64,000 nt of DNA, from positions 1 to 64,000 of the forward strand of contig DAIDDL010000006.1 of the NCBI GenBank assembly GCA_027309085.1, read 5' to 3'. The position numbers and the translations under genes are program-made. Below, piece by piece: positions 41,632 through 51,141 of the stretch; position 1 is the first letter of the stretch; every line of letters starts with the position of its first letter. Source of the DNA: Sulfobacillus sp. (GTDB lineage Bacteria; Bacillota; Sulfobacillia; Sulfobacillales; Sulfobacillaceae). The notes beneath the pieces are model-generated. The model had not been told where the DNA came from. It did no database searches and worked only from the letters and a program-made list of their open reading frames with translations.

Positions 41632-42618
41632 CTAGCCTACTATGGGTTCTTGAGCCCAGCGGGCCACCTCTGGAGCAAAGTAGGTGATGATCATATCGGC
41701 GCCCGCCCGCTTGATGCTGAGCAGCGCCTCTTCCACCACCCTGCGCTCATCCAGCCACCCCATTTGCGATGCGGCTCGGATCATGGAGAATTCTCCCGAT
41801 ACCTGGTAGGCTGCCACTGGCACTGTCACCCGCTGCTTGACGTCGGCGAGGACATCAAGGTACGGCAAGGCGGGTTTGACGATCACCATGTCCGCCCCTT
41901 CGTCCAAATCCAGCAATACTTCTTTGAGGGCTTCACGCCGGTTGGCAGGGTCCATTTGGTAGGCACGGCGGTCGCCAAAACTGGGAGTGTTCTCAGCGGC
42001 TTCCCGAAATGGTCCGTAGAATCCCGACGCATATTTCGCCGCGTAGGACATAATCGGAATCTGTTCAAATCCCGCGCCATCCAGGGCCTTGCGGATTGCT
42101 GCCACGCGCCCGTCCATCATGTCCGACGGCGCCACGACCGTGGCGCCAGCCCGGGCCTGGACCACTGCGGTTCGGGCCAGCACATCGATCGTGGCGTCGT
42201 TGTCCACGCTGTCGCCCTTAAGAAGACCGCAGTGTCCATGGTCGGTGTACTCGCACAAACACAGATCCGCAATGAGCACCGCCTGCGGCAGCCGCTCCCG
42301 CACCGCCTGGAGCGCCCGCTGCACGATGCCGTCGGGGCTGTAGGCTTCCGATCCCCCGGCATCTTTGTGCGACGGAATGCCGAAAAACAAAAATGACCGG
42401 ACTCCCAGCCCGTATACCTCCTCAAGGTGGTCGCACAAAGTGTCCACGGACCACTGGTAGATGCCGGGCATAGACGTAATCGCCTCGCGACGGCCCTCCC
42501 CCGGGCGCACAAATACGGGATAAATCAATTGGTCCACACGGACGTGGGTTTCACGCACCAAGGCTCTCAGAACTTCTGTCTGGCGAAGCCTCCGTGGCCG
42601 CTCAACAGGAAACATCAT
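41632..42618 (-). CDS. hemB: Delta-aminolevulinic acid dehydratase
   Basis: The 328-residue protein makes porphobilinogen from two ALA molecules. Visible are the Cys-rich zinc site [14 protein letters not shown], first Lys region [16 protein letters not shown] and the Schiff-base Lys in [14 protein letters not shown]. Its ATG overlaps the hemD stop. It closes the hemA-hemX-hemC-hemD-hemB operon. Confidence 0.97.
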   Translation of the reverse strand: MMFPVERPRRLRQTEVLRALVRETHVRVDQLIYPVFVRPGEGRREAITSMPGIYQWSVDTLCDHLEEVYGLGVRSFLFFGIPSHKDAGGSEAYSPDGIVQRALQAVRERLPQAVLIADLCLCEYTDHGHCGLLKGDSVDNDATIDVLARTAVVQARAGATVVAPSDMMDGRVAAIRKALDGAGFEQIPIMSYAAKYASGFYGPFREAAENTPSFGDRRAYQMDPANRREALKEVLLDLDEGADMVIVKPALPYLDVLADVKQRVTVPVAAYQVSGEFSMIRAASQMGWLDERRVVEEALLSIKRAGADMIITYFAPEVARWAQEPIVG

Positions 42619-43949
42619 GCATCCCCCCTGGAAAATTTTTTCATCATAAAGTGCAATAGTTCATCCACCATGGCATCCATCGACGGGCGGTCGGCTTCGG
42701 CGCTGACCGGGATCCCGTAATGGGTCAGCGTGCGGCTGGTCAAGGGCCCGATGCTGACGGCCACGGTGTCACGGATAGCCGGACGCAAGTCCGGATTTTG
42801 CTCCATCAGATGCTCGACAGCGGACGAGGCCGTATAAAACACCGCCCCGACTGCTCTTTGGGCGAAAAGTTCAGCCACTGGCGGGGCCAGCGGCAAGGGC
42901 TGATTGCGGTACATCTGGACCTTGGTAATTAAAGCGCCCTGCTGTGCCAGGAAGTCCTCCAGGTAGCTGCGGTTCAGGTTGCCCCCCGGAAGCAATATGC
43001 CCTGGCCCAGCACGGGAAAGCTGGCAAAGCGCTCAGCCAGTCCCTCCTGACTGTACTCCTGGTCCGGCATGACCGTGGGGTACACTCCGAAGTCCTGGAC
43101 CGCGGCGGCTGTCTGGGGACCGACTACGGCCACCTGGGCCCGCAACCGCCGGATGTCAATGCCGACGCGCCGAAGTGACTGAAAGAAGCGGGTCACCGCT
43201 TCCTGACTGGTGAAGATCACCCACTCATAGCGGTCCAAATGTGACAGCGCCTCGTCCACCGCATCCCATGACAGCGGGTCGGCAATTTGGGAAACAGGAG
43301 CTGTATAGACTTCCGCACCGTATGCGCGCAAACGGCTCTGAGGACGCTCTGCTGCAGAGCCAGCCCGGAGAAAAACCACCTTGTGCCCCGACAGAGGGCG
43401 GCTGGAAAACCAGAAATGAGGAAGCAAAGGGGGGGCATCCACGGTCATGCGGCCGTTCCCCGCCGCTTCTTCGCCCTCGGTCCACCGCCCTTCAGCACCC
43501 AGCACCCACCGCACCCGGGGGTCCGGCTTCCCTGGCCCCTCAATGTAGATGGCCGGGGGCACTCCCGCGCTGACGGCCACCGGTTCCGCAATACAAAAGC
43601 CGTCCACATCCATTGCGGCGGTCACACTCCATATGCCGGGCACGATGCCTCCCAACTGGACCTCTTCTCGCGCCCACCTGACCCATTTTGCCATCAGCGG
43701 GTGGTGCGAGGGCGATTCGGGCACCAGCACGGCAACATCCTGCTGGCGCCCGGCCCAGTGCTTCAGCCGCTCCAGTGCCCCAGCGCTGTCCGTTCGCTCC
43801 ATCCGCGCTGCCCACGGCCAGTCTCCCGTACGCAGCGCCTCGCCTACCACCAGCGCCACATCGACTCGCTGCAAAATGTCCCAGGCTTCTTTGGCCATCC
43901 ACCCCGGATAGGACGGCCCCGCGCCGATAAAGTACACGCGCGGCGTCAT
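42615..43949 (-). CDS. hemD: Uroporphyrinogen-III synthase with degenerate methyltransferase-like N-terminal domain
   Basis: The C-terminal half (about 195-444) is Hem[34 protein letters not shown] and [12 protein letters not shown]. The first 190 residues begin [12 protein letters not shown], which copies the start of SUMT/CobA methyltransferases (GAGPGDPG). This part is shorter than the usual 240 residues and lacks several SUMT motifs. Clostridial CobA-HemD fusions exist, but this methyltransferase part looks non-functional. The HemD part cyclises hydroxymethylbilane. It overlaps hemC and hemB as ATGA. Confidence 0.88.
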   Translation of the reverse strand: MTPRVYFIGAGPSYPGWMAKEAWDILQRVDVALVVGEALRTGDWPWAARMERTDSAGALERLKHWAGRQQDVAVLVPESPSHHPLMAKWVRWAREEVQLGGIVPGIWSVTAAMDVDGFCIAEPVAVSAGVPPAIYIEGPGKPDPRVRWVLGAEGRWTEGEEAAGNGRMTVDAPPLLPHFWFSSRPLSGHKVVFLRAGSAAERPQSRLRAYGAEVYTAPVSQIADPLSWDAVDEALSHLDRYEWVIFTSQEAVTRFFQSLRRVGIDIRRLRAQVAVVGPQTAAAVQDFGVYPTVMPDQEYSQEGLAERFASFPVLGQGILLPGGNLNRSYLEDFLAQQGALITKVQMYRNQPLPLAPPVAELFAQRAVGAVFYTASSAVEHLMEQNPDLRPAIRDTVAVSIGPLTSRTLTHYGIPVSAEADRPSMDAMVDELLHFMMKKFSRGDA

Positions 43950-44854
43950 GACGGGTCTCCCGAGAGCAGGGTGAGGGCCCCTTGCGCGATGAGTTTCCGC
44001 CCGACGGCTTCGCCCAGCTTCTCCGGGTCAACGCTATCCCCTTCCCCGTCCTCGATAATAATCGTCTGCCCCGCAATATCCCCAACTTTTCCGCGCAGGC
44101 GGAGGCGTCCAGGACCAGCCGATTCAGCGTAGGCGCCAAACGGTATCTGGCAACCCCCTCCCAATTCCGCCAGACAGGCGCGCTCGGCTCGAGCCGCCTG
44201 CTCGGCCCTCTGGTTGTTCAAAGGGGCGAGCAGTTCCAAGACCCGGCCGTTGTCCTTGCGCACTTCTGCCGCTAAAATGCCCTGTCCGGGACTGGGCACG
44301 CAAAGCCAGGGATCGAGGTAGCTGGCAATCAAGTCCTGCCACTGCAAGCGGTGCACTCCAGCCGCTGCCAAAATCAGCCCATCCCATCCCTGCGCCCGCC
44401 ATTTTTCTACACGTGTCTGCAAGTTGCCGCGGACCGGCACAATTTCCAGATCAGGCCGCAAGGCGCTGAGAAACGCCTTGCGGCGCAAGCTGGACGTACC
44501 GATGACCGCACCTTGGGGCAGAGTCTCCCATGATGTCCCGGCTGCGATAAGCACGTCTCGCGGGTCTTCCGGCAGCAAATAGGCGCCAATCGCCAAGTCT
44601 GGCATCAGCGCCGTGGGAAGGTCTTTCAGAGAATGCACCGCCATGTCAATCGCGCCCGACAGCAGGGCGTTTTCGAGCTCCGTGGTGAATAGTCCCTTAT
44701 CGCCGATGGCATCTAAAGCCCGGTCCAAAATTTTGTCTCCCTTGGTCTCAAAGAGCACCAGTTCGCAGTCCACACCCGCTTCCGCAATGAGGCGGACCAC
44801 TAGTTCGGCCTGAGATGTGGCCAGCGTGCTGGCGCGCGACCCGACTTTGAGCAT
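43946..44854 (-). CDS. hemC: Porphobilinogen deaminase (hydroxymethylbilane synthase)
   Basis: From the ATG of MLKVGSRASTLATSQAELV the product has 302 residues. DKGLFTTELENALLSG and HSLKDLPT match the substrate site. The Cys that carries the dipyrromethane cofactor is in LAELGGGCQIPFG. The track start adds 16 charged residues without family support, and GGGGAG precedes the chosen ATG. Confidence 0.96.
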   Translation of the reverse strand: MLKVGSRASTLATSQAELVVRLIAEAGVDCELVLFETKGDKILDRALDAIGDKGLFTTELENALLSGAIDMAVHSLKDLPTALMPDLAIGAYLLPEDPRDVLIAAGTSWETLPQGAVIGTSSLRRKAFLSALRPDLEIVPVRGNLQTRVEKWRAQGWDGLILAAAGVHRLQWQDLIASYLDPWLCVPSPGQGILAAEVRKDNGRVLELLAPLNNQRAEQAARAERACLAELGGGCQIPFGAYAESAGPGRLRLRGKVGDIAGQTIIIEDGEGDSVDPEKLGEAVGRKLIAQGALTLLSGDPS

Positions 44855-44894
44855 CTCCCCAATCCTTCTTTCCCATCTTTCTCTTTCCCGCGCC

Positions 44895-45695
44895 CTATCC
44901 ATTGTAAAGCGAAAATCCGTGAATCATCAGGCCCATGGCAAAGATGTTGGCCAGCACCAGCAAAAAAGCCGTCATCGTGTACACCGCCGCGCGGTGGCCC
45001 TGCCACCCCCAAATCCGCAGTGCGCCGTACACGGCATAGACGGCCCAGACCAGGTCAATGCCCACATCATGGACCACCCAAGGCCACACCTGCCTGGATG
45101 TCATCTTGCCCCACCATGCCGCCAACCCCATCGCCAGGGTGAGCAGGATCAAACCTGCCACTGCCAGGCGCGCGCTCACCACATCCATCACGTCGAGCGG
45201 TGGCAGTTGGTAATAGAAGAGCCGCACTCTTTTGCGCTTGAGCTCACGCTCTTTTTCTGAATACATAATACTAAAAACCGCAGCCAGCAAAAACGCCACG
45301 CAGGCCAGCATCAGCAGTTCCAGGGAAGCCGCAGGCACATTCCCGCCAGGAGCCAGCTCACGGCTCCGCGGCAATGCCTGGCCCCCCAACCATACCACAA
45401 CCGCCACCGGCATCAAAAACCCGCCCAGCGGCCACTCTGGCCGCACCCGCTGATAGGCGGCAAATGCTGTGACCGCCAGCCAGGTAAAGCCGGCGACCCA
45501 TTCGTAAGGGGTGGAAGTCGGCCAGACGTTCAAAACAAGGGCCTCCCTCGCCAGCCAAATGGTTTGAGAGACCCAGCCTAAAACAAAACTATAAAACGCC
45601 CAGTGTTTCCACCTGCCGTTATATAACGCGGCCACAAACGCTACTGCGGCCATAAAATATCCTAAAAATGTCCCTGCTACCAGCGTTGCCTCCAC
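44895..45695 (-). CDS. hemX: HemX / CcsA-like membrane protein
   Basis: The 266-residue protein has about eight membrane helices and the WGKMTSRQVW segment with the Trp-rich character of the cytochrome c assembly (CcsA/HemX) family. In Bacillus HemX lowers the level of HemA. It lies between hemA and hemC, the standard place of hemX. The catalytic role is unknown. Confidence 0.85.
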   Translation of the reverse strand: MEATLVAGTFLGYFMAAVAFVAALYNGRWKHWAFYSFVLGWVSQTIWLAREALVLNVWPTSTPYEWVAGFTWLAVTAFAAYQRVRPEWPLGGFLMPVAVVVWLGGQALPRSRELAPGGNVPAASLELLMLACVAFLLAAVFSIMYSEKERELKRKRVRLFYYQLPPLDVMDVVSARLAVAGLILLTLAMGLAAWWGKMTSRQVWPWVVHDVGIDLVWAVYAVYGALRIWGWQGHRAAVYTMTAFLLVLANIFAMGLMIHGFSLYNG

Positions 45696-45710
45696 GTCCC
45701 CGCCCCGGCT

Positions 45711-47021
45711 TTACCGCTCTGGTTCGAGCGCGATGTCCGGGACCTTCACTGCAGGAGCTTCCGTGGACTCCGTCAATTTGAACAGTTCCCGGACGGCGTC
45801 AATCTGGTCCTGCTTGTCGCCTTCCGCTGCCCACGACCGCATGGTCACCATGGCGTCATTGAGAAACTTGTTCAAAATGAGGCGGGTTGTATCCGCCACG
45901 ACAGCTTTTTCGGTGGCGGACAGGTTGCCCAGACGGTTCATCGCCTTTTCCAGTTCTGCAACCCGAATCGCATCGGCTTTGGAGCGCAGCTGCCGGATGA
46001 CAGGCCCCACTTCCGATGCCGCCAGCTCCTCTTTCAAGGCTAGGATCTCCTCCTGAATAATCTTCTCGACTTTCCCCGCCTCTTTCTGACGGTGGGCTAA
46101 ATTGGCTTGAACCACAGCTTCGACGTCATCGACATCATAGAGAAACATGCCAGATCCGAGTTTGGCGATAGCGGGGTCCATGTTGCGGGGCACCGACAGG
46201 TCAAAAAGGAACCGCAAGCGCTGGCTCTGTCCCCGGATCGCTGTCCGCACCATCTGGTCCGTCAGGAGGAATTCGGGCGCGTTGGTGGCCGTCACGACAA
46301 TGTCGGCCGTGCGCATCAGCTGCGGCACCTGCTCCATCCCCGCGTACTCTGATCCCAGCTCCTCCGCGAGTTCCTGGGCTTTTGGCACTGTCCGGTTTAC
46401 CAGCGTCAAATTCCCTACCCCGGAGCCCATCAGATGGCGGGCCACCAGCGTTCCCATTTCGCCCGAACCGATGACAACCGCCCGGGTCCGGTGCAAGTCG
46501 CCAAACACCTTGCGCGCGAGCTCGACCACGGCATGCCCCATCGAGAGGGCATTCTGGCTGATGCCCGTTTCGGCATGAGCCCGCTTGCCGACGGTGAGAG
46601 TAGAGCGGAACAAGCGGTGCAGGGCCCGGGCCGTCCCGTAGCGCTGGGACACTTCATAGGCCGCTTTGACCTGTCCCAGAATCTGCGTCTCCCCCAAGAC
46701 CATCGAATCGAGACCGGCCGCCACCCGGAACAGATGGTCAAAGGCCCGGTCATCGGCATACCAAAATACGGCGTCAGAAAACTCTCCACGCTCAACCCCA
46801 ACAATATTGCCCCACCACTGCACAATGGCGGCATAAGGCACACTGCCCGCCACATAGATTTCTGTGCGGTTGCACGTAGACAGAATTACCACACCTTGAT
46901 TATCGCGCAACTCCTCCACACGTTGATAGGCCTGCGCAATAAGATCGGGAGTGAGCCCGACCCGCGCACGTATCTTCAACGATGCAGTTTTATGATTGAT
47001 CCCCACAACCTGTATCTGCAT
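45711..47021 (-). CDS. hemA: Glutamyl-tRNA reductase
   Basis: It catalyses the first step of C5-pathway haem synthesis, reducing Glu-tRNA to glutamate semialdehyde. The active-site Cys is in LSTCNRTEIYV, the NADPH motif is VIGSGEMGTLVARHL, and a C-terminal dimerisation domain follows. The product is 436 residues from the ATG after GAGGTGG. A promoter with TGTTATGAT may lie about 70 bases upstream. No hemL is seen in this operon. Confidence 0.95.
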   Translation of the reverse strand: MQIQVVGINHKTASLKIRARVGLTPDLIAQAYQRVEELRDNQGVVILSTCNRTEIYVAGSVPYAAIVQWWGNIVGVERGEFSDAVFWYADDRAFDHLFRVAAGLDSMVLGETQILGQVKAAYEVSQRYGTARALHRLFRSTLTVGKRAHAETGISQNALSMGHAVVELARKVFGDLHRTRAVVIGSGEMGTLVARHLMGSGVGNLTLVNRTVPKAQELAEELGSEYAGMEQVPQLMRTADIVVTATNAPEFLLTDQMVRTAIRGQSQRLRFLFDLSVPRNMDPAIAKLGSGMFLYDVDDVEAVVQANLAHRQKEAGKVEKIIQEEILALKEELAASEVGPVIRQLRSKADAIRVAELEKAMNRLGNLSATEKAVVADTTRLILNKFLNDAMVTMRSWAAEGDKQDQIDAVRELFKLTESTEAPAVKVPDIALEPER

Positions 47022-47241
47022 CCAAGCCACCTCAAGTCTAGCGTGACCGCATTATGACAAAGCTATGTGCCGATCACTTCTGCAGATATCATAACACGTG
47101 GACTCTTCTGCAAAGCCCAGTGCAAGCGGGAAATTGAAAAAAAGTTTAACAGAAGCATAGGTAATATCAAGCATTTGCTTTACTTAACGTCCATACGGCC
47201 CGCCATCCCTGGCCGTTTGGACCATATTTGAGAGGCCCTCT

Positions 47242-47451
47242 TTACTTTTGCAGGGTGAAGGCCTCTTCCAGGGTGAGCCCCAGGATCAAAGTTCCCGCGA
47301 TGAATTTGGCGCCGGGACGTCGCTTCCCCCCAAGCACACGATTTACATAAGAATACGCCAGATCCATGTGGGAAGCGAGGTCTCTCTCCGACCATCCTTG
47401 CTGTTCCATAAAAGTTCTGAACACCGGTACGTTGACAGTTAATGTGGCCAC
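47242..47451 (-). CDS. Small Xre-type helix-turn-helix regulator (69 aa)
   Basis: The protein has an HTH of the Xre/Cro class (WSERDLASHMDLAYSYVNRVL and GKRRPGAKFIAGTL) and nothing else. The GTG start follows AGAGGGG. It is transcribed away from the larger Xre gene at 47592, and the promoter TTGCCA-17-TATGAT overlaps putative operators. The size and layout resemble phage Cro-like repressors, though no phage genes are nearby. Confidence 0.8.
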   Translation of the reverse strand: MATLTVNVPVFRTFMEQQGWSERDLASHMDLAYSYVNRVLGGKRRPGAKFIAGTLILGLTLEEAFTLQK

Positions 47452-47479
47452 ACAGACCCCTCTTTACCTTTTTGGCAAA

Positions 47480-47508
47480 ATCATAGACCACTTTTGCTAT
47501 TTTGGCAA
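47480..47508 (-). promoter_or_regulatory. Promoter of the 69-aa Xre gene with overlapping operator
   Basis: TTGCCA, 17 bases and TATGAT on the minus strand. The -35 box is the right half of TTGCTATTTTGGCAA (47494-47508), an inverted repeat like the site over the opposite promoter. A TTTTGGCAAAA lies at 47470-47480. Confidence 0.7.
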
Positions 47509-47531
47509 TTTTCCCGGCGCACGGGCACCGG

Positions 47532-47560
47532 TTGCCTATAGGCAATTAATTGGGTAGGAT
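47532..47560 (+). promoter_or_regulatory. Promoter of the 120-aa Xre gene with palindromic operator
   Basis: TTGCCT, 17 bases and TAGGAT on the plus strand. The -35 box lies inside the perfect palindrome TTGCCTATAGGCAA (47532-47545), so a protein bound there would cover it. Confidence 0.7.
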
Positions 47561-47591
47561 TAATCTACAGACTGATGTAAGGGGGCTTGTG

Positions 47592-47954
47592 ATGCGTTTC
47601 GGACAATTTCTGCGAGGACAGCGACAGGCCCGCCACTTGTCACTCATGCAGTTAGCCGACCTCACCCAGACCAGTTCATCCTATCTGTCCCGAATCGAGA
47701 GGGATTTGCGAAAGCCGCCCAGCCCCGCCATTCTCCGGCGCCTGGCTGAGGCCTTGGGGATCTCCTACGAACAGCTTATGGAACACGCCGGATATCTCAC
47801 CACCCGTCTTCATGAAGACGCCATGCCTTATGGAATCAAGCCTGATGACTGGAAAGAAGCCGTGGCCACCCTCTCCGATGACGACTGGGCAGACGTCTGG
47901 GCGCTGATACAAAATAAAGTGGCCCGGCGTAAACAGGGCCACTCATCTCGCTGA
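47592..47954 (+). CDS. Xre-family transcriptional regulator (120 aa)
   Basis: The N-terminal 65 residues are a clear HTH: FGQFLRGQRQARHLSLMQLA, then TSSSYLSRIERDLRKPPSPA and LRRLAEALGISYEQLMEHAG. The rest (DDWKEAVATLSDDDWADVWA) is acidic and helical and may mediate oligomerisation. I chose the ATG after AAGGGGG; a GTG directly before it is possible. Divergent from the 69-aa regulator. It converges with sucD, ending 17 bases from the sucD stop. Confidence 0.88.
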   Translation: MRFGQFLRGQRQARHLSLMQLADLTQTSSSYLSRIERDLRKPPSPAILRRLAEALGISYEQLMEHAGYLTTRLHEDAMPYGIKPDDWKEAVATLSDDDWADVWALIQNKVARRKQGHSSR

Positions 47955-47970
47955 CTCTTGGTCTATCCCT

Positions 47971-48846
47971 TTACTTTGACGGCAGCATGCCGCGCACAGC
48001 CTCCGCCACTTGCCACGGCATGGTGACCACTTCGGCGCCATGGGCCCGCAAAGCCTTTTCCTTGCTCTCCAGCGTGCCTTTGCCCCGTTCGATGATAGCT
48101 CCGGCATGTCCCATGCGCTTGCCTGCGGGAGCCGCGCGGCCAGCCAGATATGCCACCACCGGTTTGCCCAGGGTTTCCAGGTACTCGGCCGCTTCCTCCT
48201 CGGCGCTCCCGCCAATTTCCCCAACCATCACCACGCAAGTGGTAGCCGGATCGTTGCGGAAGTGCTCGAGAACGGTGATGAATGTCTGGCCGACCACAGG
48301 GTCCCCGCCCATTCCGACGACGGTGGACTGGCCAAGATTGGCATTGGTAAGGCTGAACGCTATTTCATAGCTCAGGGTTCCCGAGCGGGCGACTACGCCC
48401 ACGGGTCCGGAACGGTAAATATGGTTGGGCATAATGCCCATTTTCGTCTGTTCGCCAGGGGAGATGATGCCAAACGTGTTGGGGCCGATAACGGTGACTC
48501 CCAGTGCTTTTGCCCGGGCCACAATGTCAATCGAGTCCTGAACCGGGATATGCTCAGGAATCATGACCACCAGGCGGATGCCGTTCTCCATGGCTTCAAA
48601 TGCGGCATCCTTGGCGAAGGGCGCCGGCACAAACACAATCGATGCATCCGCCCCGGTCGCCGTTACGGCCTCATGCACGGTGTCGAAGACAGGAACCCCT
48701 TCAATCTGCTGCCCGCCCTTGGTCGGGGAGATGCCCCCTACCACCTGCGAGCCGTACGCCAGCATCTGGCGGGTATGGAACCGGCCCTGATTGCCGGTGA
48801 TTCCCTGAACAATGATCCGGCTGTCACGGTTTAACAATATCGACAT
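47971..48846 (-). CDS. sucD: Succinyl-CoA synthetase alpha subunit
   Basis: 291 residues. CoA-binding GITGNQGRFHTRQML, and the phosphorylated His in MGHAGAIIERGKGT. The enzyme interconverts succinyl-CoA and succinate with nucleotide phosphorylation. Its ATG shares one base with the sucC stop (TAATG). Confidence 0.97.
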   Translation of the reverse strand: MSILLNRDSRIIVQGITGNQGRFHTRQMLAYGSQVVGGISPTKGGQQIEGVPVFDTVHEAVTATGADASIVFVPAPFAKDAAFEAMENGIRLVVMIPEHIPVQDSIDIVARAKALGVTVIGPNTFGIISPGEQTKMGIMPNHIYRSGPVGVVARSGTLSYEIAFSLTNANLGQSTVVGMGGDPVVGQTFITVLEHFRNDPATTCVVMVGEIGGSAEEEAAEYLETLGKPVVAYLAGRAAPAGKRMGHAGAIIERGKGTLESKEKALRAHGAEVVTMPWQVAEAVRGMLPSK

Positions 48847-49958
48847 TACAGAGCCTCCTTTGCGAGGCGGACGGCTTGCTCTGCCGCTTCAGCCATTTCC
48901 GAGTACGCCTCGATGCCCGCCGCTTTGAGCAGCGCCACGCCCTCTTGTTCGTTGGTGCCAACCAGGCGCACCACCAGAGGAACAGGAATTCCGCTGGTTT
49001 TCTTTACTTGCAAAATTGCTGCGGCCACATCATCACACCGCGTAATGCCGCCGAATATGTTCACCAGAATGGCCTTCGGCTTCATGGAGACCAAGACATC
49101 CAGGGCCTCGGCCGTCGGCCCCACCGAAGCGCCGCCGCCTGCATCCAGGAAGTTGGCCGGGCGTCCGCCAAAATACTGGATCGCATCCAAAGTGGCCATA
49201 GCCATGCCCGCTCCGTTAGCCATGACCGCAATGTCCCCGTCAAGCTCGACGTAGGCCAGGCCGATTTCATGCACTTTGCGCTCCAGGGCCGAGCCTTCAT
49301 CAACAATGGTGGTGTCAGGGTGCCTGTACAGCGCGCTGTCATCCAAGTTCAAACGCGCGTCAGCCGCGACCAAGTGCCCGTCCACCACAGCCAGAGGGTT
49401 GATTTCCACCAGTTCGGCGTCCTTTTCCCGGTAAATCCGGTAAAGCTTGACCACCAGGTCGGCGAACTCTTTAAAAATCGTGCCTTCCAAGCCTAAGGCC
49501 GATGCCACCTCGCGGCCGAAATACGGCAGAACTCCCACCTCTGGATCAACATAGGCCTTCACAATCTGGTCATCAGCCACATCCTCGATTTCCACTCCGC
49601 CCGCTAAAGAGGCCATCACGAGAGGCCTTTTGGCATTGCGGTCCGTGGTCACGGAGATATACAGCTCCCGCTCAATCGCAAGCTTGGTCTCCGCATATAA
49701 ACGGTCCACCCGGTAACCCTTCAGGTCCATGCCAATCATGGCCTTAGCCACGTCATAGCCTTCCTGCTGGGTTTGGGCAAAACGGATGCCTCCTGCCTTG
49801 CCGCGCCCCCCTACCAGAACCTGCGCCTTCAGCGCCACAGGCCCCAGGCTGGCTACGGCCTGCGCCCCTTCTTCAGGCGTGCTGACGAGCTGCCCCGCCG
49901 GGATGGGAATCCCGTAGGCCTTCAACGCGCCTTTAGCCAGATACTCATATTGTTTCAT
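48846..49958 (-). CDS. sucC: Succinyl-CoA synthetase beta subunit
   Basis: 370 residues with an N-terminal ATP-grasp domain (KAQVLVGGRGKAGGIRFAQ) and the C-terminal ligase domain (NGAGMAMATLDAIQYFGGRP, NIFGGITRCDDVA). Pairs with SucD. Confidence 0.97.
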   Translation of the reverse strand: MKQYEYLAKGALKAYGIPIPAGQLVSTPEEGAQAVASLGPVALKAQVLVGGRGKAGGIRFAQTQQEGYDVAKAMIGMDLKGYRVDRLYAETKLAIERELYISVTTDRNAKRPLVMASLAGGVEIEDVADDQIVKAYVDPEVGVLPYFGREVASALGLEGTIFKEFADLVVKLYRIYREKDAELVEINPLAVVDGHLVAADARLNLDDSALYRHPDTTIVDEGSALERKVHEIGLAYVELDGDIAVMANGAGMAMATLDAIQYFGGRPANFLDAGGGASVGPTAEALDVLVSMKPKAILVNIFGGITRCDDVAAAILQVKKTSGIPVPLVVRLVGTNEQEGVALLKAAGIEAYSEMAEAAEQAVRLAKEAL

Positions 49959-50186
49959 TCGGATTCCTCCCCTTCCAGAATCTTGTCTTCAATGGCGCTC
50001 AACCTGACCAGAATCCATGTCCATGTTGTTGGCAGCCCCCGTGTCCCGCACCATGGGCTGCGGCAGGCAATCGCCGGCGGCTACCCGCCGGCCCACCGCC
50101 TGACCCACACGTCTAAATCCCACGACATTGCCGAACTGGCCGGGAAAGTCGCTGCGCCCGGTGCAAGCCCTTGCCGGTCTCCGGGT

Positions 50187-51116
50187 CTAGTAGTTAAGCA
50201 TGGACAGAGGCTTGCGCACTGAAGCCACGGACTTGGCAAACGCCGCCCGCTCGCTGTCGGTGAATTCCACCTCGAGAACCTTTTCAATGCCGTTTCCGCC
50301 AACGATGGCCGGCACTCCCACGAAGATATCATGCTCTCCATACTCGCCGTCGAGATAGCTGATGACAGGAATCACGCGCCGCTCATCTTTCAGCATAGCC
50401 TGCACCATCTCAGCCAAGGAGGATGCCGGAGCATAAAATGCGGAGATCTTCATGAGGTTGAGAACCTCACCGCCGCCTGTGCGGGTCCTCTGCACGATTT
50501 TCTCGATCGTGTCTGCGGGGAGGAGCTTTTCAATGGGAATTCCGGCCACAGACGAGTACCGCACTAAGGGCACCATGTCATCCCCGTGCCCGCCCATCAC
50601 AAACGCCGTGACATCTTTCGGGGACACATTCAGGGCATCCGCCAGGAACGTGCGGAAACGTGCGGAGTCAAGCACGCCCGCCTGCCCGATCACGCGGTGG
50701 TAGGGAAACCCGCTGGCCTTCTGCGCCACGTACGCCATCACGTCGGCGGGGTTGCTCAGCACCACCAGCAGCGCTTCCGGCGAGAGCTTGGCGGCCTTTT
50801 CGACGACCTGGTAGACAATATCCGCATTGACTTTCAACAGGTCATCACGGCTCATGCCCGGCTTGCGGGGCATGCCTGCCGTGACCACAATCACGTCGGA
50901 GTCCCGGGTGGCCTCGTAGCTGTTCGACCCGGAGACTTTGAGGCTGAAGCGCTCAATCGGCCCGGCTTCCCAAATATCCAGCGCCTTGCCTTCGGGAATG
51001 CCCTCGGCGACGTCCACCAGGACAATGTCACCCATTTCTTTGAGCGCCATCACATGCGCGGTGGTCGCTCCTGTCGCGCCTGCGCCAATGACGGTGATCT
51101 TCTTTCTCTTAAACAT
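50187..51116 (-). CDS. mdh: Malate dehydrogenase (lactate dehydrogenase-like type)
   Basis: 309 residues from the ATG after GGGGTGAGAG. NAD motif ITVIGAGATGATTAH, substrate Arg in GMPRKPGMSRDDLL, VLSNPADVMAY, and the catalytic His in MGGHGDDMVPL. The Arg in the mobile loop rather than Gln supports malate over lactate. The track start adds 36 spurious residues. A GC hairpin (GCCGGCGG/CCGCCGGC) lies in the 228-base gap to sucC. Confidence 0.95.
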   Translation of the reverse strand: MFKRKKITVIGAGATGATTAHVMALKEMGDIVLVDVAEGIPEGKALDIWEAGPIERFSLKVSGSNSYEATRDSDVIVVTAGMPRKPGMSRDDLLKVNADIVYQVVEKAAKLSPEALLVVLSNPADVMAYVAQKASGFPYHRVIGQAGVLDSARFRTFLADALNVSPKDVTAFVMGGHGDDMVPLVRYSSVAGIPIEKLLPADTIEKIVQRTRTGGGEVLNLMKISAFYAPASSLAEMVQAMLKDERRVIPVISYLDGEYGEHDIFVGVPAIVGGNGIEKVLEVEFTDSERAAFAKSVASVRKPLSMLNY

Positions 51117-51141
51117 GTCTCTCACCCCTTGATGTGTGTTT

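Noticed and set aside
49959-50186. Possible small gene between mdh and sucC
   Set aside because: The 149-aa plus-strand ORF there is antisense to the sucC start and has no motif; only a GC hairpin is visible.
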